NCBI GenBank assembly: GCA_023055425.1
Contig: JALGPY010000015.1
Coordinates: forward strand, 1,734,001 to 1,798,000
Origin: Linanthus parryae
Taxonomy: Eukaryota; Streptophyta; Magnoliopsida; Ericales; Polemoniaceae
DNA length: 64,000 nt
Reading direction: 5' to 3'
Below the pieces are notes generated by a model. It saw nothing but the letters and a program-made list of their open reading frames with translations, was not told the origin of the DNA and made no database searches. A program made the position numbers and the translations under genes. Shown piece after piece: positions 1-11,004 of this stretch. Within the stretch, counting starts at the first letter, position 1. Every line of letters begins with the position of its first letter.

Positions 1-116
1 GTGTCAAAAACAAGCTCTGGACATGTCTTTATATAGAGCAGGAATGTTTCCAAAACGTCTTGCCTAAAATTACAAAATTGCCCCTGATAAGAAGCCTAAA
101 AAATTGTGCCCCGTGT

Positions 117-495
117 TCGTAGCTACGCACAGGATACGCAGACATCACCCAAAAACTTCTTAGTTCATCACTTGTTGTGCGTAGTTAAGCCCCTGTGTGC
201 GTAGCTACGCTCCAGCTACGCACACAGTGGCCTTGGTGTTTACTTTCTTCAGCAATTCTCTCCCTGTGTGCGTAGTTGAGCTTCCCAGTGCGTAGCTACG
301 CTCCAATTACGCACACATGGCTTTCATGTACTGTCCTGCTCTTTGATGTGTGCGTAGCTGCGCTGTTGTTGTGCGTAGCTACGCGGCAACTACGCACACA
401 ATGTCCTGCCTTAGCCCAGAATTCCTCCTCTGCATGTTGTGTGCGTAGCTAGCTTACTGTTGTGCGTAGCTACGCAGCAACTACGCACACAGCAG
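117..495. repeat. Palindrome-rich tandem array, five units of 82-91 bp
   Basis: The 12-bp perfect palindrome GCGTAGCTACGC occurs at 199-210, 290-301, 373-384 and 464-475, with a one-base variant at 117-128, so the spacing is 82, 91, 83 and 91 bp. Most units also carry a second inverted pair (GTGTGCGTAG matched by CTACGCACAC some 15-30 bp further on), so each could fold into a cruciform or hairpin. No reading frame is preserved. The array may be part of a larger transposable element that starts left of the window; I cannot assign it to a family. Confidence 0.75.
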
Positions 496-764
496 CTTCT
501 TAGCTCCTGTTTTGCATCCTCATCCTCTTCCTGCCTTCGTTCTTTATCTCCACTGTCCTCACAAGCCAGGTTCCTACATAGACAACATGAACACACCCGC
601 GATCATATCCAATAACACACAAAGTAAGCAGTAATTCATTAAGAGCTTATAAACATCTCGTTCCAACTTTCAAGGCTTTCTAAGGGCAAATTCTGTCTAA
701 AACACCACTTCTTAACACAAAACACACTTCTTTTAGGCTCAATTATAACTCCTAGCGGGGAGTT

Positions 765-1330
765 ATCAGAAGCATTGATGTGTTGCTAGACACCGCTCGA
801 TGTTTGTAGTTGTTACTGCCAACGTAATAGGAACTTGTAGGGTCACACACCAAAAGGATTAGACTGGATGTAGATGTTAATTAGTTGGAAAAATTAACGG
901 TAAAAAATCAAGGATCAAAGTGCAACGACGTGCATATTTAGTTGGACTAAATAGCAAACTGGATTGCAAAAAAGTCGATCAAAACTGTTGGATCTAATTA
1001 GTAGTGGGGCAAATTTTAATTAATAAATAGTTATTAATTATAAAATCAGTTCAACCCTAATTTTTCAAAAGAGCAGAAAAGGAGAGAGAGGCCGAACCCC
1101 TCCCCATAGCCGACGACAAAGAGAGAGGCTCCCCTTTCCTCCTCCATTGTTGTGTGGTGCTTGATTGAATCAAGCCTCCTTATTTCTCTTTCTTCTACAC
1201 CGCTAACACGAAAAGTAGAGGAAGTTCCAGTTGTAGATCCTACAGTGTGGATACTAGCAGAGGCGTGGACACGACTTCTGCGCAGCGATCATTCAGACTG
1301 ACAAAGGTAACCCTTTTCCTTCATCATGTT
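765..1330 (+). mobile_element. Decayed copia LTR fragment related to the LTRs at 17680 and 23596
   Basis: The stretch from about 770 to 900 (GATGTGTTGCTAGACACCGC, then GGGTCACAC) can be aligned by eye with 18430-18520 and 24330-24420 inside the two copia LTRs. It then shows the same order of landmarks as those LTRs: a LTR-like GAGAGAG tract, a GC-rich GGCCGA segment and a segment comparable to their CGTGGATCAAC region near 1240. There is no intact end, primer-binding site or TSD, so this is an old remnant lying upstream of the TMEM120-like gene. The small open frame at 1247-1447 lies inside it and is not a credible gene. Confidence 0.55.
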
Positions 1331-1754
1331 TCACGATTAAAAACAATCCCAAATCCCTCCCAGAACGAGAGTGAAATAAAAACTATATCATTACGTGAAG
1401 GTCTGGACTTTCTAGCCCTAAGAACATACGACAACAGTTTGGACTGATACTTTGGGTTAGAAATTAGCTTGATCATAATGAAATATGTGTGTCTAATTTT
1501 ACAATGGCGACAGACTGATTCACCTATCATTTGGACCTAAAACATCTCTTTTATTCTTCGACTTCTTCCGTTTATTCGTTCTTCTCCGATTCTTTATTTT
1601 ATTTATCTTCCTCTTTTTCTTGTTTTTTCCTTTTCGTTTAAGTTTGTTTTTCAACTTCTTTGAAAATGAAGTTTGATTTTCTACCCAAAGAGTTAGATAG
1701 TAGTAGTAGTACAAATTAACATTAGATCATGGGTAGTAAAACATAATAAATACC

Positions 1755-2003
1755 ACTCTGTCCCAGCTCTTTCTCCCTAATTTGACTTTTATAACTATTC
1801 ACTGAGTCGCTTTAACCGGTGATTTGGATAGTAAAATGATGCAATTTTTTTTGATAATCTTTTCATTGTATTGCAGAGTAAAAGTCGCTCTATAACACGG
1901 TGCAAAAATTATAAATAACCGCATTATTTTGCTATTCAAATCGTCCGGTCAAAGTAACCCAAATACGAATCAAAAAGTCTAAAGAGAAAGAGCAGGGACA
2001 CAG
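1755..2003. mobile_element. Stowaway-like MITE, family member 1
   Basis: Both ends are inverted copies. The left arm has CTCTGTCCCAGCTCTTTCTC followed by a GGTGATTTGGATAG block; the right arm, reverse complemented, has CTGTGTCCCTGCTCTTTCTC followed by a matching GACGATTTGAATAG block. The arms are around 80 bp and the element about 250 bp, without coding capacity. A related copy with the same inner arm sequence lies at about 8836-9046, and an analogous one with clear Stowaway ends at 42764-42996. The exact termini and TA duplication here are uncertain. It ends less than 300 bp before the TMEM120-like start codon. Confidence 0.6.
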
Positions 2004-2290
2004 TGTTCTCAAAATTTGGGTACTATTGGTGCAATTTTCCGAGGTTTTAAATGCAAATTTTACACCAATGAGCTTATTCGGCTAAAGCCTTCACTTCTCC
2101 GGCTTAGAATCTCTAGACTCTCTCCATCACCTCTCTCTCTCTCTCTGGGCATCAATCGTTGTGTAAATTCGAACTTCCAATCTAACTTCTCCTACTTCGC
2201 GTCAGCAAAACAATTTTATAAGTAGAAACGTACACTAGCAGTTGCAACTAGGAACCATCATTTCCCTTCCAATTCCTTTTCCCATCTCCA

Positions 2291-5200
2291 ATGGCTGTTT
2301 CCACGATCAGTGACAAATCGGAGTCTACAGTGACCGACGACGTTTCCCGAATCGTCGAGTCGGCGAAAGAGTTGCAGGATGCAGCTTCCTCTCTGATTTC
2401 CCGAACCACCCGCGAAGAAGACGCTCTCCGGCAGCGATCACAGGCTCTTCATTCCACCATTCTCAGGCTCCGCTCATCGATAGCCTCTTTAGTCGACAAT
2501 GGAACCCTCGATCCCAAAGACGCCGAGAAGGTATATATATAATATATGTATATAGTTCATATGTGCGTAACAATTTGTGGGTCTGAGTAATATATATGTA
2601 TATAGTTCATATGTGTGTAATACTTTGTGGGTCTGAGTAATATATATGTATATAGTTCATATGTGTGTAATGATTTGTGGGTCTGAGTAGTTATTTAATC
2701 TAGAGTCTGTTTTGGCTTTGATTTGTCTGTGTCTTGTAGTTGGAAGAGGAATTGTACCGAGCTAGCTACATATTGAGTGAAGGAGATGCCTCAGCCTTCA
2801 TCCCAAGCAAATCTCATGGTGCTTTCACTATCTCTTGTGATCCCTTATTTTTTTTGGATTGTTTGATATCAGCAATTTTTAATCAGTTTGGGTTTGTCTA
2901 TTTGTGGGAAATAATTATTCATTTCAGGCAGATTCTTGGGTATGCTTCTGGGTCCGGTCAATGTCCGCGCTACTCGGAAGGATGTGAAATTGAAAGTGAA
3001 AGAGGAGTATAATAGCTTCAGGGTATGTTCATTCATACCATTTTAGTATGCAAATTTGTCCAATTGGTGATCTCTTTTCTAGTTCCATTCCTTATTTTCC
3101 ATTATAGGAAGTTAGTTGGTTGGTCCGTGGTTTCATTTCCCATTTATGCCTTTTGGGAAGTCTCGACCGTCTGCGCTTCCAGCTTAGTTTAAGCCACCTC
3201 TTTTTTGAGGTCTTTGGTTGAACTATAGGTTGAGGAATTCAAGGGTAATTTTGTTGGGTGACAGGAAGTGTTAGCAACATTTATGGTTCCTGCAAGGTTG
3301 TAACACATACAGAGTCCAGTGCTTTAATGCTCTCTGGGTAGTTAATGATCTGTTACTGTTGAAGGGACTTGAAGTCCGTGCCAATGTAATAAATACCAGT
3401 ACCAGTACAATGTATGCTTCAGAACATGCATTGGGCTACGGGAGGACCGCGAGAAAGAGTTGGAGTCATCTTTAGTCATGACTATGTATTAAATCCCTTC
3501 CTAGGTTGGTAGTGATGGATTGTTGTTGGCACTGGATTGGTGGGTTACAATAATGCTCTCTGGGTAGTTAACGATCTTTTACTGTTGAAGGGACTTGAAG
3601 TCTGTGCCGATGTAATAAATACAATGTATGCTTCAGAACATGCATTGGGCTATGGGAGGACCGCTAGAAGAAGATGGAGACGGCGTAACAAATCTTTAGT
3701 CGTGATAATGTATTAAATCCCTTCCTAGGTTGATAGTTGATGGATTGTTGTTGGCACTCGATTGGTGGGTTGCAATAAATTCAGTGTGCTGCATTCTTGA
3801 TCGGCCCGTAGAAAAATACTGAAAGAAAGGAAAAGATTTCAACAAATTCCAATACTCGGGAATGTTAGATTATAAATTGGAACCTAAATATCTAACACGT
3901 TCTTGGTATCTGGAAGAAGTAATTATCTCCAGGTGAATGAAAATCAGATAAGTTGTAGGTGTGTGTACTTTTGTATTATAATTGTTATCGGTCGATTTCC
4001 TTAAGGATTCTGGCAATGTCTGAGATTATTAGATAATGGGAGCAGAGTCTCTGATTTGTGTATATATTGTTCCAGCCTTCCAGGGGCTAAGATGTCTAGG
4101 GAATGGGGAAAATGTAGGAGTTTTTGTTCAACAGGATGATGTATCCTTGCATGATCAGATTAGTCCAAGTACTGAGACTGCAGAGCAGGATATCCATCAT
4201 TTTCGACACTTCTGTCATATTTGTTGAGTGCATAAGAACCTCAATCTCTGTGCAGACATTAGTTGTTATATTAGACAGAACAGAGGGCACGTAGAAAAAC
4301 CTTGCTTGCATATGTTGATTATGGGTGAGTTTGGTATGACTTAATTACAGCTTAACTTATAAGTTTATGTCAAAAAAGTCAACGACAAAAAAGATGAACA
4401 AAAAAGTTTTGGGGTGTTTGGTGAAAAAGATATTTAAGTCGTAAAGTTCAAAAAACGCTTCAAAACCCCAACTTTTTCTAGACTCAACTTTAACACTATG
4501 GACTATAAGTCGGACTCCAATTTTTCAACTTATAAGTCCATACCAAACACTAGTTATAAGTTGGCGTCAACTTATAATCCAAAACTGACTTATAAGCTGC
4601 TTATAAGTCATACCAAACCACCCCTGTGATAATACTTAATATATACTTGAAAATAAGTTAGAGGTAGATCAAGTTTGTGCAAGCTCATCGATAAATAAAC
4701 TGGGTGCTTAGAGGCCTGCTCGTATTACTAATAAGAATAAGCGTCAATGTTCAAGAAGTTCCTATCAAGTTAACTTGGAATCTGTGTAAAAGAGACACTC
4801 TTATTTTAGCTATGTAATTGAGAATAGTGAATCATGAATTCTGTTTGGGATGGTTGATTTACATGTTTGCAAACATTAATGTACTACAAAAGTAAGCAAG
4901 AACCGAAGTTTTTCTTTCACGAAATAGTGTATCTGCAAGAAAAAAAAGAAACTACGGATGATTTTGTTCCAAACTTGTGGTGTTAGTTGTTTCTTTTTAA
5001 TCAGAATGTGGTGTTAGTTGTTTGTCAAGCTGTTTATTTATGTTTTCTTAAAGACTTCTCATGCTACTTCCCCGAAGTCCAGTATGATCAGTGCATAGTC
5101 TGAGTTTTATATTTGCATGTTGTGAACTTGTCTTGGTGTGTCCTGCATTTTTAAAGTATAATTGTTCCTGAATCTTTTTTGCTCTATGGACAGGATAGAA

Positions 5201-7836
5201 CCGCTTTTATGTTTTTGTTTTTCCCATCATTGCTACTTGCATTGAGGTCGTGGGTGTGGGGTGGATGCTTACCTGCACTGCCTGTGCAACTTTACGAGGT
5301 ACTTTATGCATGGAAACATGCCTTTGAAGATCAGATTGTTTTTGAATTATTCAGCACACTCTTACATTCATTTCAACCTATACTGAGCATGGCATTCCTT
5401 TTGTAGGCGTGGTTGTTATATCTCTACACAGGCTTGGCTCTTCGAGAGAATATACTTCGAGTAAATGGGAGTGACATTCGACCATGGTAACTGAAAATGA
5501 CTGACTCTACTCGTCTTTTGTGACCTTTTCTCAGTTCTTCTTTAGTTTCCATCCCCATGTCTTTCACATAACGGAAGTTTGTAGGTCTGCATTTTGTGAA
5601 TCATGTTTACTCGTCATCTACAGTCTGCACCTTGATGCAGTATTTGGTAACAAACTGATAGTTAGATTAACTTTTTAAAGAATGGATTATTTTTGTTCAC
5701 TAAGCTATTTCTTTCTAACATATACTATTCTACTACTAATAAATAACCCGTACCCGTAGGGCACTACTAAAACTATGAGCAAAGTACTTGACAAACATTA
5801 TGACCAAACCAATTTAACGTGTGTAGAGTATGGGAACCCTTTCTTTTATATAGTTTGTAACCATCACTACGCTTCGTAATTTTGTGGCAACACAGTACAT
5901 TGTTGCACTTGAAAATAATATGTGTTGTAAAATAATTAAGTGTCTCGCCAAATAATCTATGTTATAGTTTAGCAGTGCCATAAGACAAGACTCGCGGCTA
6001 TTTATTGTGTTGAAAATCCAAGAGAAAGAAAGAGTTAGGGATCTTTTCAAATTGGAAGGCATTGGATTTTCGTAAGAATACATACATATACGTGTATATA
6101 ATATGTACACGGAACTTATGCTAATCGAGTTAAACTGACGAGATCTTTATCTGTTACCAAATAGATTTTCTTATCCTCATCATTTTATCAATAGTAAGTA
6201 GATTTAATCTTCATTAAATACTCGCTAAAAGGAACTCCAGATCAATGCACAAAAAATCTCAAGACGTTTTTTTCACGATTAGATGGTCAGGATGTTCTGT
6301 CTAGATTTTTTGGAGGTGAACACCTAGGTGTTCTATTATATAGCTACTGAAATGAACTGGACTCTTGATTTTCTTATTAAGTCTGAACTTGAATAGAATT
6401 TGAACATATTGTTGGTTTGTGTCGTTCTTACATCCGCTCTTCTTCATTAATGATTCATAAAATCAGCTACCTTAATAGTTTATAGATCCACAATAGTGGT
6501 AATGCATTCTACACGTGTCGTTTAGGTGGATATATCATCATTACTTTGCAATGGCTATGGCACTTATCAGTCTCACATGGGAGATACAAAGAGGACCAGA
6601 TTGTGCAAGCAAACAGGTTTCTATATTTTGTGTACATGGAAATGTAGTTAGGTTCTTTCTTTTATGACGAGCTTGATTTCCAACATACTATGCAGAGAGG
6701 GGTACAGCTGTTCCTGCAATGGGCAATCATGCAAGGAATTGCAATGCTTCTACAAAACAGATACCAAAGGAAAAGACTATACACTCGCATAGCGCTGGGA
6801 AAGGTACATGCATCTAAGAAAACATACTGCCATTATGCCTGGGTTGCAGCTGACATTTATGTTTGCTTGTGCTCTTCCTGAAGTATACTTTCTAATAAGC
6901 ATGCTTATGCAGATATTCCCATACAAAACGTTTAGGTTTCTGGTCTCTCTTTGTGAAGGTTGAATAAGGCTCTTATATTTTAATCCTTTTACTGTCTGCA
7001 GGCAAGGAGAATGGATGTTGTCTGGGGAGAAACTTCTGGTGTAGAAGGTCAACTGTGGTTGTTGGCACCCGTTTTATTCGTACTTCAGGTGATCTAAGTT
7101 GTACACTTGTACTCAACTGGCTCTCTAGAGGGAAAATGCATCCACACAGTTATATTCTTGTAGTTTGATTTATTGAACTCATCTTAAACCAAAAAGAATA
7201 AATTGATAATGGTTTCTCATCTAATCATGGAGAAATGAGTACTTACTTTGGCAAGTGTTTGGGTTTATTTATCGTAGAAGTTCATAAGTTACTTTTCGTG
7301 CCTGCTTTGTGTTAGACTAATACGTACCCTATTTTAAATTCTTTGCAACCTTGTCTTTTCCTTATTAAGCTTCTCTCGCCACTTTGTCAATTTGATGTTT
7401 GTTGGGGTTTATGAGCAATGTATGTCAAGATTCGAGGAGCATCGTCCATCCATATCCAGCAGTAATACTTGTAGGCTTAGGTAATCAACTTCATATTTCC
7501 ATCGGGCTTTATCCACGCTACTTCTTTTCTTCAGGGATTTGAAGCTTATATTGGGATGTTACTTCTTAAAACTGCAATGGTTGGTGTTGTTTCGGAGTGG
7601 CAGGTAAGACACATTATTCTGCGGCATTGCACATCTAAATTCACGAGTTGTTTGCCATCTTTGTTGGAAATTCCTGCGGTTGGATAACCCTAATTCTCTT
7701 TGGACAGGTGATAACCTGTGGAATCCTTTTGATTATAATGGCGATTGGGAATTTTTCAAACACGATACAGACGCTTATGGCGAAATCTCGGGTTAAAGCA
7801 ATCAAGAGAAGTAAAAGTAGGGTAGAGTTTAGTTGA
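2291..7836 (+). CDS. TMEM120/TMPIT-like multi-pass membrane protein, ten coding exons
   Basis: Coding exons are 2291-2530, 2740-2818, 2928-3022, 5194-5298, 5407-5486, 6526-6616, 6696-6803, 7002-7088, 7535-7603 and 7708-7836. All introns are GT-AG, the phases close exactly and they give 360 residues, as expected for plant TMPIT-like proteins. Residues 1-100 are a charged, heptad-like coiled coil. After it come GPVNVR, a first membrane segment (FMFLFFPSLLLAL), the conserved LYEAWLLYLYTGLALRENIL stretch, DIRPWWIYHHY, QNRYQRKRLYTRIALGK and RMDVVWGE, with further hydrophobic segments and a basic tail (KRSKSRVE). These are hallmark blocks of TMEM120A/B (TACAN) relatives, which are six-helix proteins of the ER or nuclear envelope with a CoA-binding fold in animals; the plant role is not established. 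The first ATG is in good context (CCAATGGC). Intron 3 (2.2 kb) contains a duplication and a MITE, and intron 5 a Helitron-like element. Confidence 0.94.
2534..2690 (+). repeat. Short tandem repeat in intron 1
   Basis: A unit of roughly 58 bp (TATATGTATATAGTTCATAT followed by GTGTGTAA and a TTTGTGGGTCTGAGTAATA segment) is repeated almost three times immediately after the 5' splice site of the first intron of the TMEM120-like gene. It is non-coding. Confidence 0.8.
3326..3776 (+). repeat. 226-bp tandem duplication in intron 3
   Basis: Two head-to-tail copies, 3326-3551 and 3552-about 3776, both start AATGCTCTCTGGGTAGTTAA and run through the same GGGACTTGAAGTC, ATGTATGCTTCAGAACATGC and GATTGTTGTTGGCACT blocks to a shared GATTGGTGGGTT. 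The copies differ by scattered substitutions and small indels, so the duplication is not recent. There is no coding frame across it. Confidence 0.85.
4325..4626. mobile_element. hAT-like MITE in intron 3
   Basis: The left end reads GGGTGAGTTTGGTATGACTTA and is matched in inverted orientation at the right end (GGGGTGGTTTGGTATGACTTA). The interior, about 300 bp, is made of ACTTATAAGT-type inverted repeats and has no open frame. The flanks TGATTAT (left) and TGATAAT (right) could be an imperfect 7-8 bp target duplication, which would fit hAT. The superfamily call is inference from termini and possible TSD only. Confidence 0.6.
5736..6344 (-). mobile_element. Helitron-like element (reverse orientation) in intron 5
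   Basis: Read on the minus strand, the element begins with CTATATAATAGAAC (compare TCTATATAATAAAATAGAAC at 11758) and ends with a GC-rich hairpin built on GCCCTACGGG followed by ATTAG and a T. The element at 11758-13432 has the same start and nearly the same hairpin. The expected 5' TC is GC here. At about 0.6 kb without coding capacity it would be non-autonomous. It lies between exons 5 and 6 of the TMEM120-like gene. Confidence 0.5.
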
Positions 7837-8820
7837 GACCCCCTGTGTCAAAGACTTAGTAATTTCGAAAGACTTTTGCTGTTTCCTTTACCGTTATGCT
7901 TGTAGTGGTAGACCACAGTTGTTTGTTATAAGCTTTCTTGGTTTTTGTAACATTGAGCTCTGTGTTGGGTGTTATAGTTTTGCTCGAATCAGTCAAGGCT
8001 GAACAAGTACTGAGATGCTCTCCACTGGCAATGTCTGACTATGCTTCTCTTTGTTTCTCTTCTATTCAAAAGTCATCTTGTAAATGGTCTTGTGGAACGA
8101 AACTGCCAAGGTTTTATACTTAAGAGGTTCAGGTTGAGGTTGTAACCAAGTTTCTGGGTGAGGCAACTCCGGGGATTTGTGTACCAAAAGGAAAGAAGAC
8201 TGATACAGTAATAGTAGACGACGAGTTGGTACTGTAAATGTCTGAATTTGCGAGCATTTTGGTTTAAGGTCAAAGGGAGAGTTTTGAGGACTCAATTTGG
8301 CTTTCAAAATTTTACCTGACCTCAAATCTACACTAGCTACAAAATGCAGGTCCAGTTTACCTAGTATGGCAATTCCTTAGATTGTGAACTCACGTTGAGT
8401 TTGGGCTCATTTCTATTGAACTGAGTTTGTTAGCATGATTCCTATCTCAATTTGTAAACTCTTATGGGGTTTCAGATCGATCGTTAGTGAGGGGAAATGT
8501 TTTAGCTGCTAATAACCTTCTGATCCAGCAAAACCATAGCTAAAGCAAAAATTCATAATGTAAATAACTTAAATAACTATAACGAAACTAATAAAATAGG
8601 AAGTGCGAAATGTTAATAACTTGCTAAAACTAGTGTTTCCACTACACGACATTTCTTTTATAAACATTCAGAATTACACTAATAATAAAAGGAGTAGTGA
8701 TGGTAATACATCCAACTTGCAAGACAATACATACTAGCAGCAGTAAAATATTAGTCGACCAGGAGGAGAAACAGAAAGACCAAGCTTAAACAGCTAAACA
8801 TAAAAACAGTTGGCCCAGAC
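7837..8820 (+). other. 3' untranslated and spacer sequence after the TMEM120-like gene
   Basis: The first few hundred bases after the TGA are probably the 3'UTR; no clear polyadenylation signal can be singled out. The small frames at 7938-8325 have no recognisable domains and lie in sequence of low coding quality. Beyond about 8400 I see only AT-rich sequence. Confidence 0.4.
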
Positions 8821-8835
8821 AACTACAACCTCCAT

Positions 8836-9046
8836 TTCTGCTTTTTCAACTTCGGTTGACTTTTCTACCCGTAACTGGGTCACTTTAACTCGGTAATCTG
8901 GATAGCAAAACAATGTCATTTATTGGCAATTTTTTCATAGTACTGTAAAATTTACTCTGCAAGATCATGCAGAGATTACCAAATTCGTGTATAAATCTGC
9001 TTACCAAATCACCGGGTCAAAGTGACCCAAAAAATAGTTCAACACA
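8836..9046. mobile_element. Stowaway-like MITE, family member 2
   Basis: Inverted arms: the left has GGGTCACTTTAACTCGGTAA followed by TCTGGATAGCAAAACAATG; the right, reverse complemented, has GGGTCACTTTGACCCGGTGA followed by TTTGGTAAGCAGA. The arms match those of the MITE at 1755-2003. The outermost bases are degraded, so the boundaries are approximate and no clear TA duplication is seen. Confidence 0.6.
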
Positions 9047-9244
9047 TCAGTTATTAGCAGGCCCACAGAGATGCTACTGGAAGGTCCACATGTCCAGCCC
9101 AATTAGGGCACCAACTTTACTTGGAGATGAAAGGGATGATGGCGGTGCAGTGGAGCGGTGCGGTTGAGGCAACGGTCAGAGATGGACGGTGGGCTGTGAC
9201 AGCAAGATGATGGCAACGACCAACTGTAGCAGCAGACAAACAGA

Positions 9245-9600
9245 GAGAACTCTAACATCTGACATTCAAGAAGATTATGAATTAATAAGGGTCCTGGGCT
9301 ATTTTCCCATTGCCAATTGATTTTGAGGTGGAACCCCATGGATTCTTAAAAGGTATCAGAGTCACGACTCACAAACACGTGAATAATCTAACAACCCATG
9401 TGCTCACCGTCACCCACAGACAAAAAGATGCACGTGAAGGCCAAAGAATGCCACACGTGAGGAGGCGTGTTGAGAAGTCCCACATCGGACATTCAAGAAG
9501 AAGAATATGAATTAACAAGTGTCATGGGCTATTCCCCATTGCCAATTGGTTTTGAGGTGAAACCCTATGAATTCTTATATGAGAGGGGTCCCGGGGAACG
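9245..9600 (+). repeat. Two diverged copies of a roughly 120-bp segment
   Basis: The block GACATTCAAGAAG ... TATGAATTAA ... GGGCTATTTTCCCATTGCCA ... TTGATTTTGAGGTGGAACCC begins near 9261 and recurs from about 9487 as GACATTCAAGAAG ... GGGCTATTCCCCATTGCCAA ... TTTTGAGGTGAAACCC. The separation is about 225 bp. The segments look non-coding and resemble retroelement-type spacer; the small frames over them are not supported as genes. Confidence 0.6.
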
Positions 9601-9745
9601 CCGTAGCCACGACATGCAAACAAAACAAAGAGAAAACCCCTTAGAATTTGGTCCGTAAGGGCTGACGGTGTGGGTACAATGACAGAACATAGCTGACATT
9701 GATATGGCCTCAAAGAGGCTGATGCTCAGGGCACGAGAAAAGTCA

Positions 9746-9884
9746 CCGGAAAACCAACAGAAGATATGGCCTGTGAGAGCTGAAGGCAATGGAGGGCGGA
9801 GGCAAAGCAACACCCCGGAAAACCAACAGAGGATATGGCCTGTGAGATCTGAAAGCAATGGAGGGCCCGAGGCAAAGTAACACC
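9746..9884 (+). repeat. 69-bp tandem duplication
   Basis: CCGGAAAACCAACAGAAGAT at 9746 recurs as CCGGAAAACCAACAGAGGAT at 9815, and both copies continue through ATGGCCTGTGAGA, GCAATGGAGGGC and GAGGCAAAG. The unit is 69 bp, in two copies with a few substitutions. Confidence 0.8.
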
Positions 9885-10439
9885 GCCAACAAAATCATCA
9901 TCTGATTGGCTCAAAATAAGTATTGTCTATTACTTTATTTCATAGGTATTATTATATTTTGGGCTAGAAATTTAACAATACCCTTTCATTATTCATGTAC
10001 TCGTAGACGTCCTTGTCCTTGTCCACGAGTGAAGCTCACAAGCTTGTTAAATGAATGACGTCACAGGCTTGGCTGTCGAACCTTTTAAGTAGTAAAAGAG
10101 CTGATGGTACTTGACGAGCGGAGTGATCTTCTCGTGTGACACATTAATGAGCATATGTGATGGAAATAATTTAAGAAGAAGAAACAATAATAAATTACCG
10201 CATGATCCACATACACAATATATGTCTTGATGTTACAGGATTGCTCCAGAAATGCCAAGAGCAGGCAAGGGTTTGAACTGAACAAGGAAAAAAGAAGTTT
10301 GATGGAAGCCCAGGGAGAGTTTGTTGATCATGTAACCACCCAAGTTGTGTATCCTTTGACAGAAGGAACATGCAAATGCTCTGTTGCTTCATCATTCAGG
10401 TGTTAGCAGCTTGAATTACTGGTAATCAAAAGCCGGCTT

Positions 10440-10556
10440 TTACTCTGATCTCAAATCATCTATGTCAATTGCATCATCACTGCAGAAAGCATTCCAATCA
10501 CCAAATGAACACTCTGGAAACTGGTGGACACACACCCGATAGTCAGTGAAGTGCAT
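10440..10556 (-). pseudogene. Coding-like 3' fragment of unknown origin
   Basis: On the minus strand an open frame begins at an ATG at 10556 and ends at TAA 10440-10442 (38 residues). It starts MHFTDYRVCVHQ and ends in an acidic run DDAIDIDDLRSE, with a CSFGDWNAFCSDD stretch between; this composition looks more like a real protein C-terminus than random sequence. A 46-bp tandem duplication immediately upstream (10526-10617) shifts the frame. It lies just 3' of the C78 peptidase stop codon on the same strand, so it could be a broken neighbour gene or an alternative 3' exon. I do not recognise the family. Confidence 0.3.
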
Positions 10557-10617
10557 ATACACCCAAAGAGAGGACACACACCCGATAGTCAGTGAAGTGC
10601 ATATACACCCAAAGAAA
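10526..10617 (+). repeat. 46-bp perfect tandem duplication
   Basis: Two apparently identical units, 10526-10571 and 10572-10617, each starting GGACACACACCCGATAGTCA and ending ACACCCAAAGAG or ACACCCAAAGAA. The unit length is not a multiple of three, so the duplication breaks the coding-like minus-strand frame at 10440-10556. Confidence 0.9.
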
Positions 10618-11004
10618 TTACTATTTCTTGATTGCTACTTTCACCACTAAATTAACCAAGAGATGTGATATAAAACCACTACTGGTTTACATCTCCAATG
10701 TGCCAGTGTACTCATAACGCACCTTTTAAAGGAATAAACACTGTCAAACTATGGTCTCATAGATAATGCTGAATTGGGGAAATTAGTATAAATGACCACA
10801 TAAATAGTACACTAATGCTTCTTGAGCAGCATTTAAGTGTACAACAACAGCAGCACCACCACCAAGAACAACAACTACTGCTACTGATATTGCTTTTAAG
10901 TACTTGAATCAATTCTAAACACAGGGGACAGAAAAAATCAATACATTCTAAACACGGGACAGAAGAAATCAATAAATTACTTACCCAACAGACCGAGATA
11001 CTAT

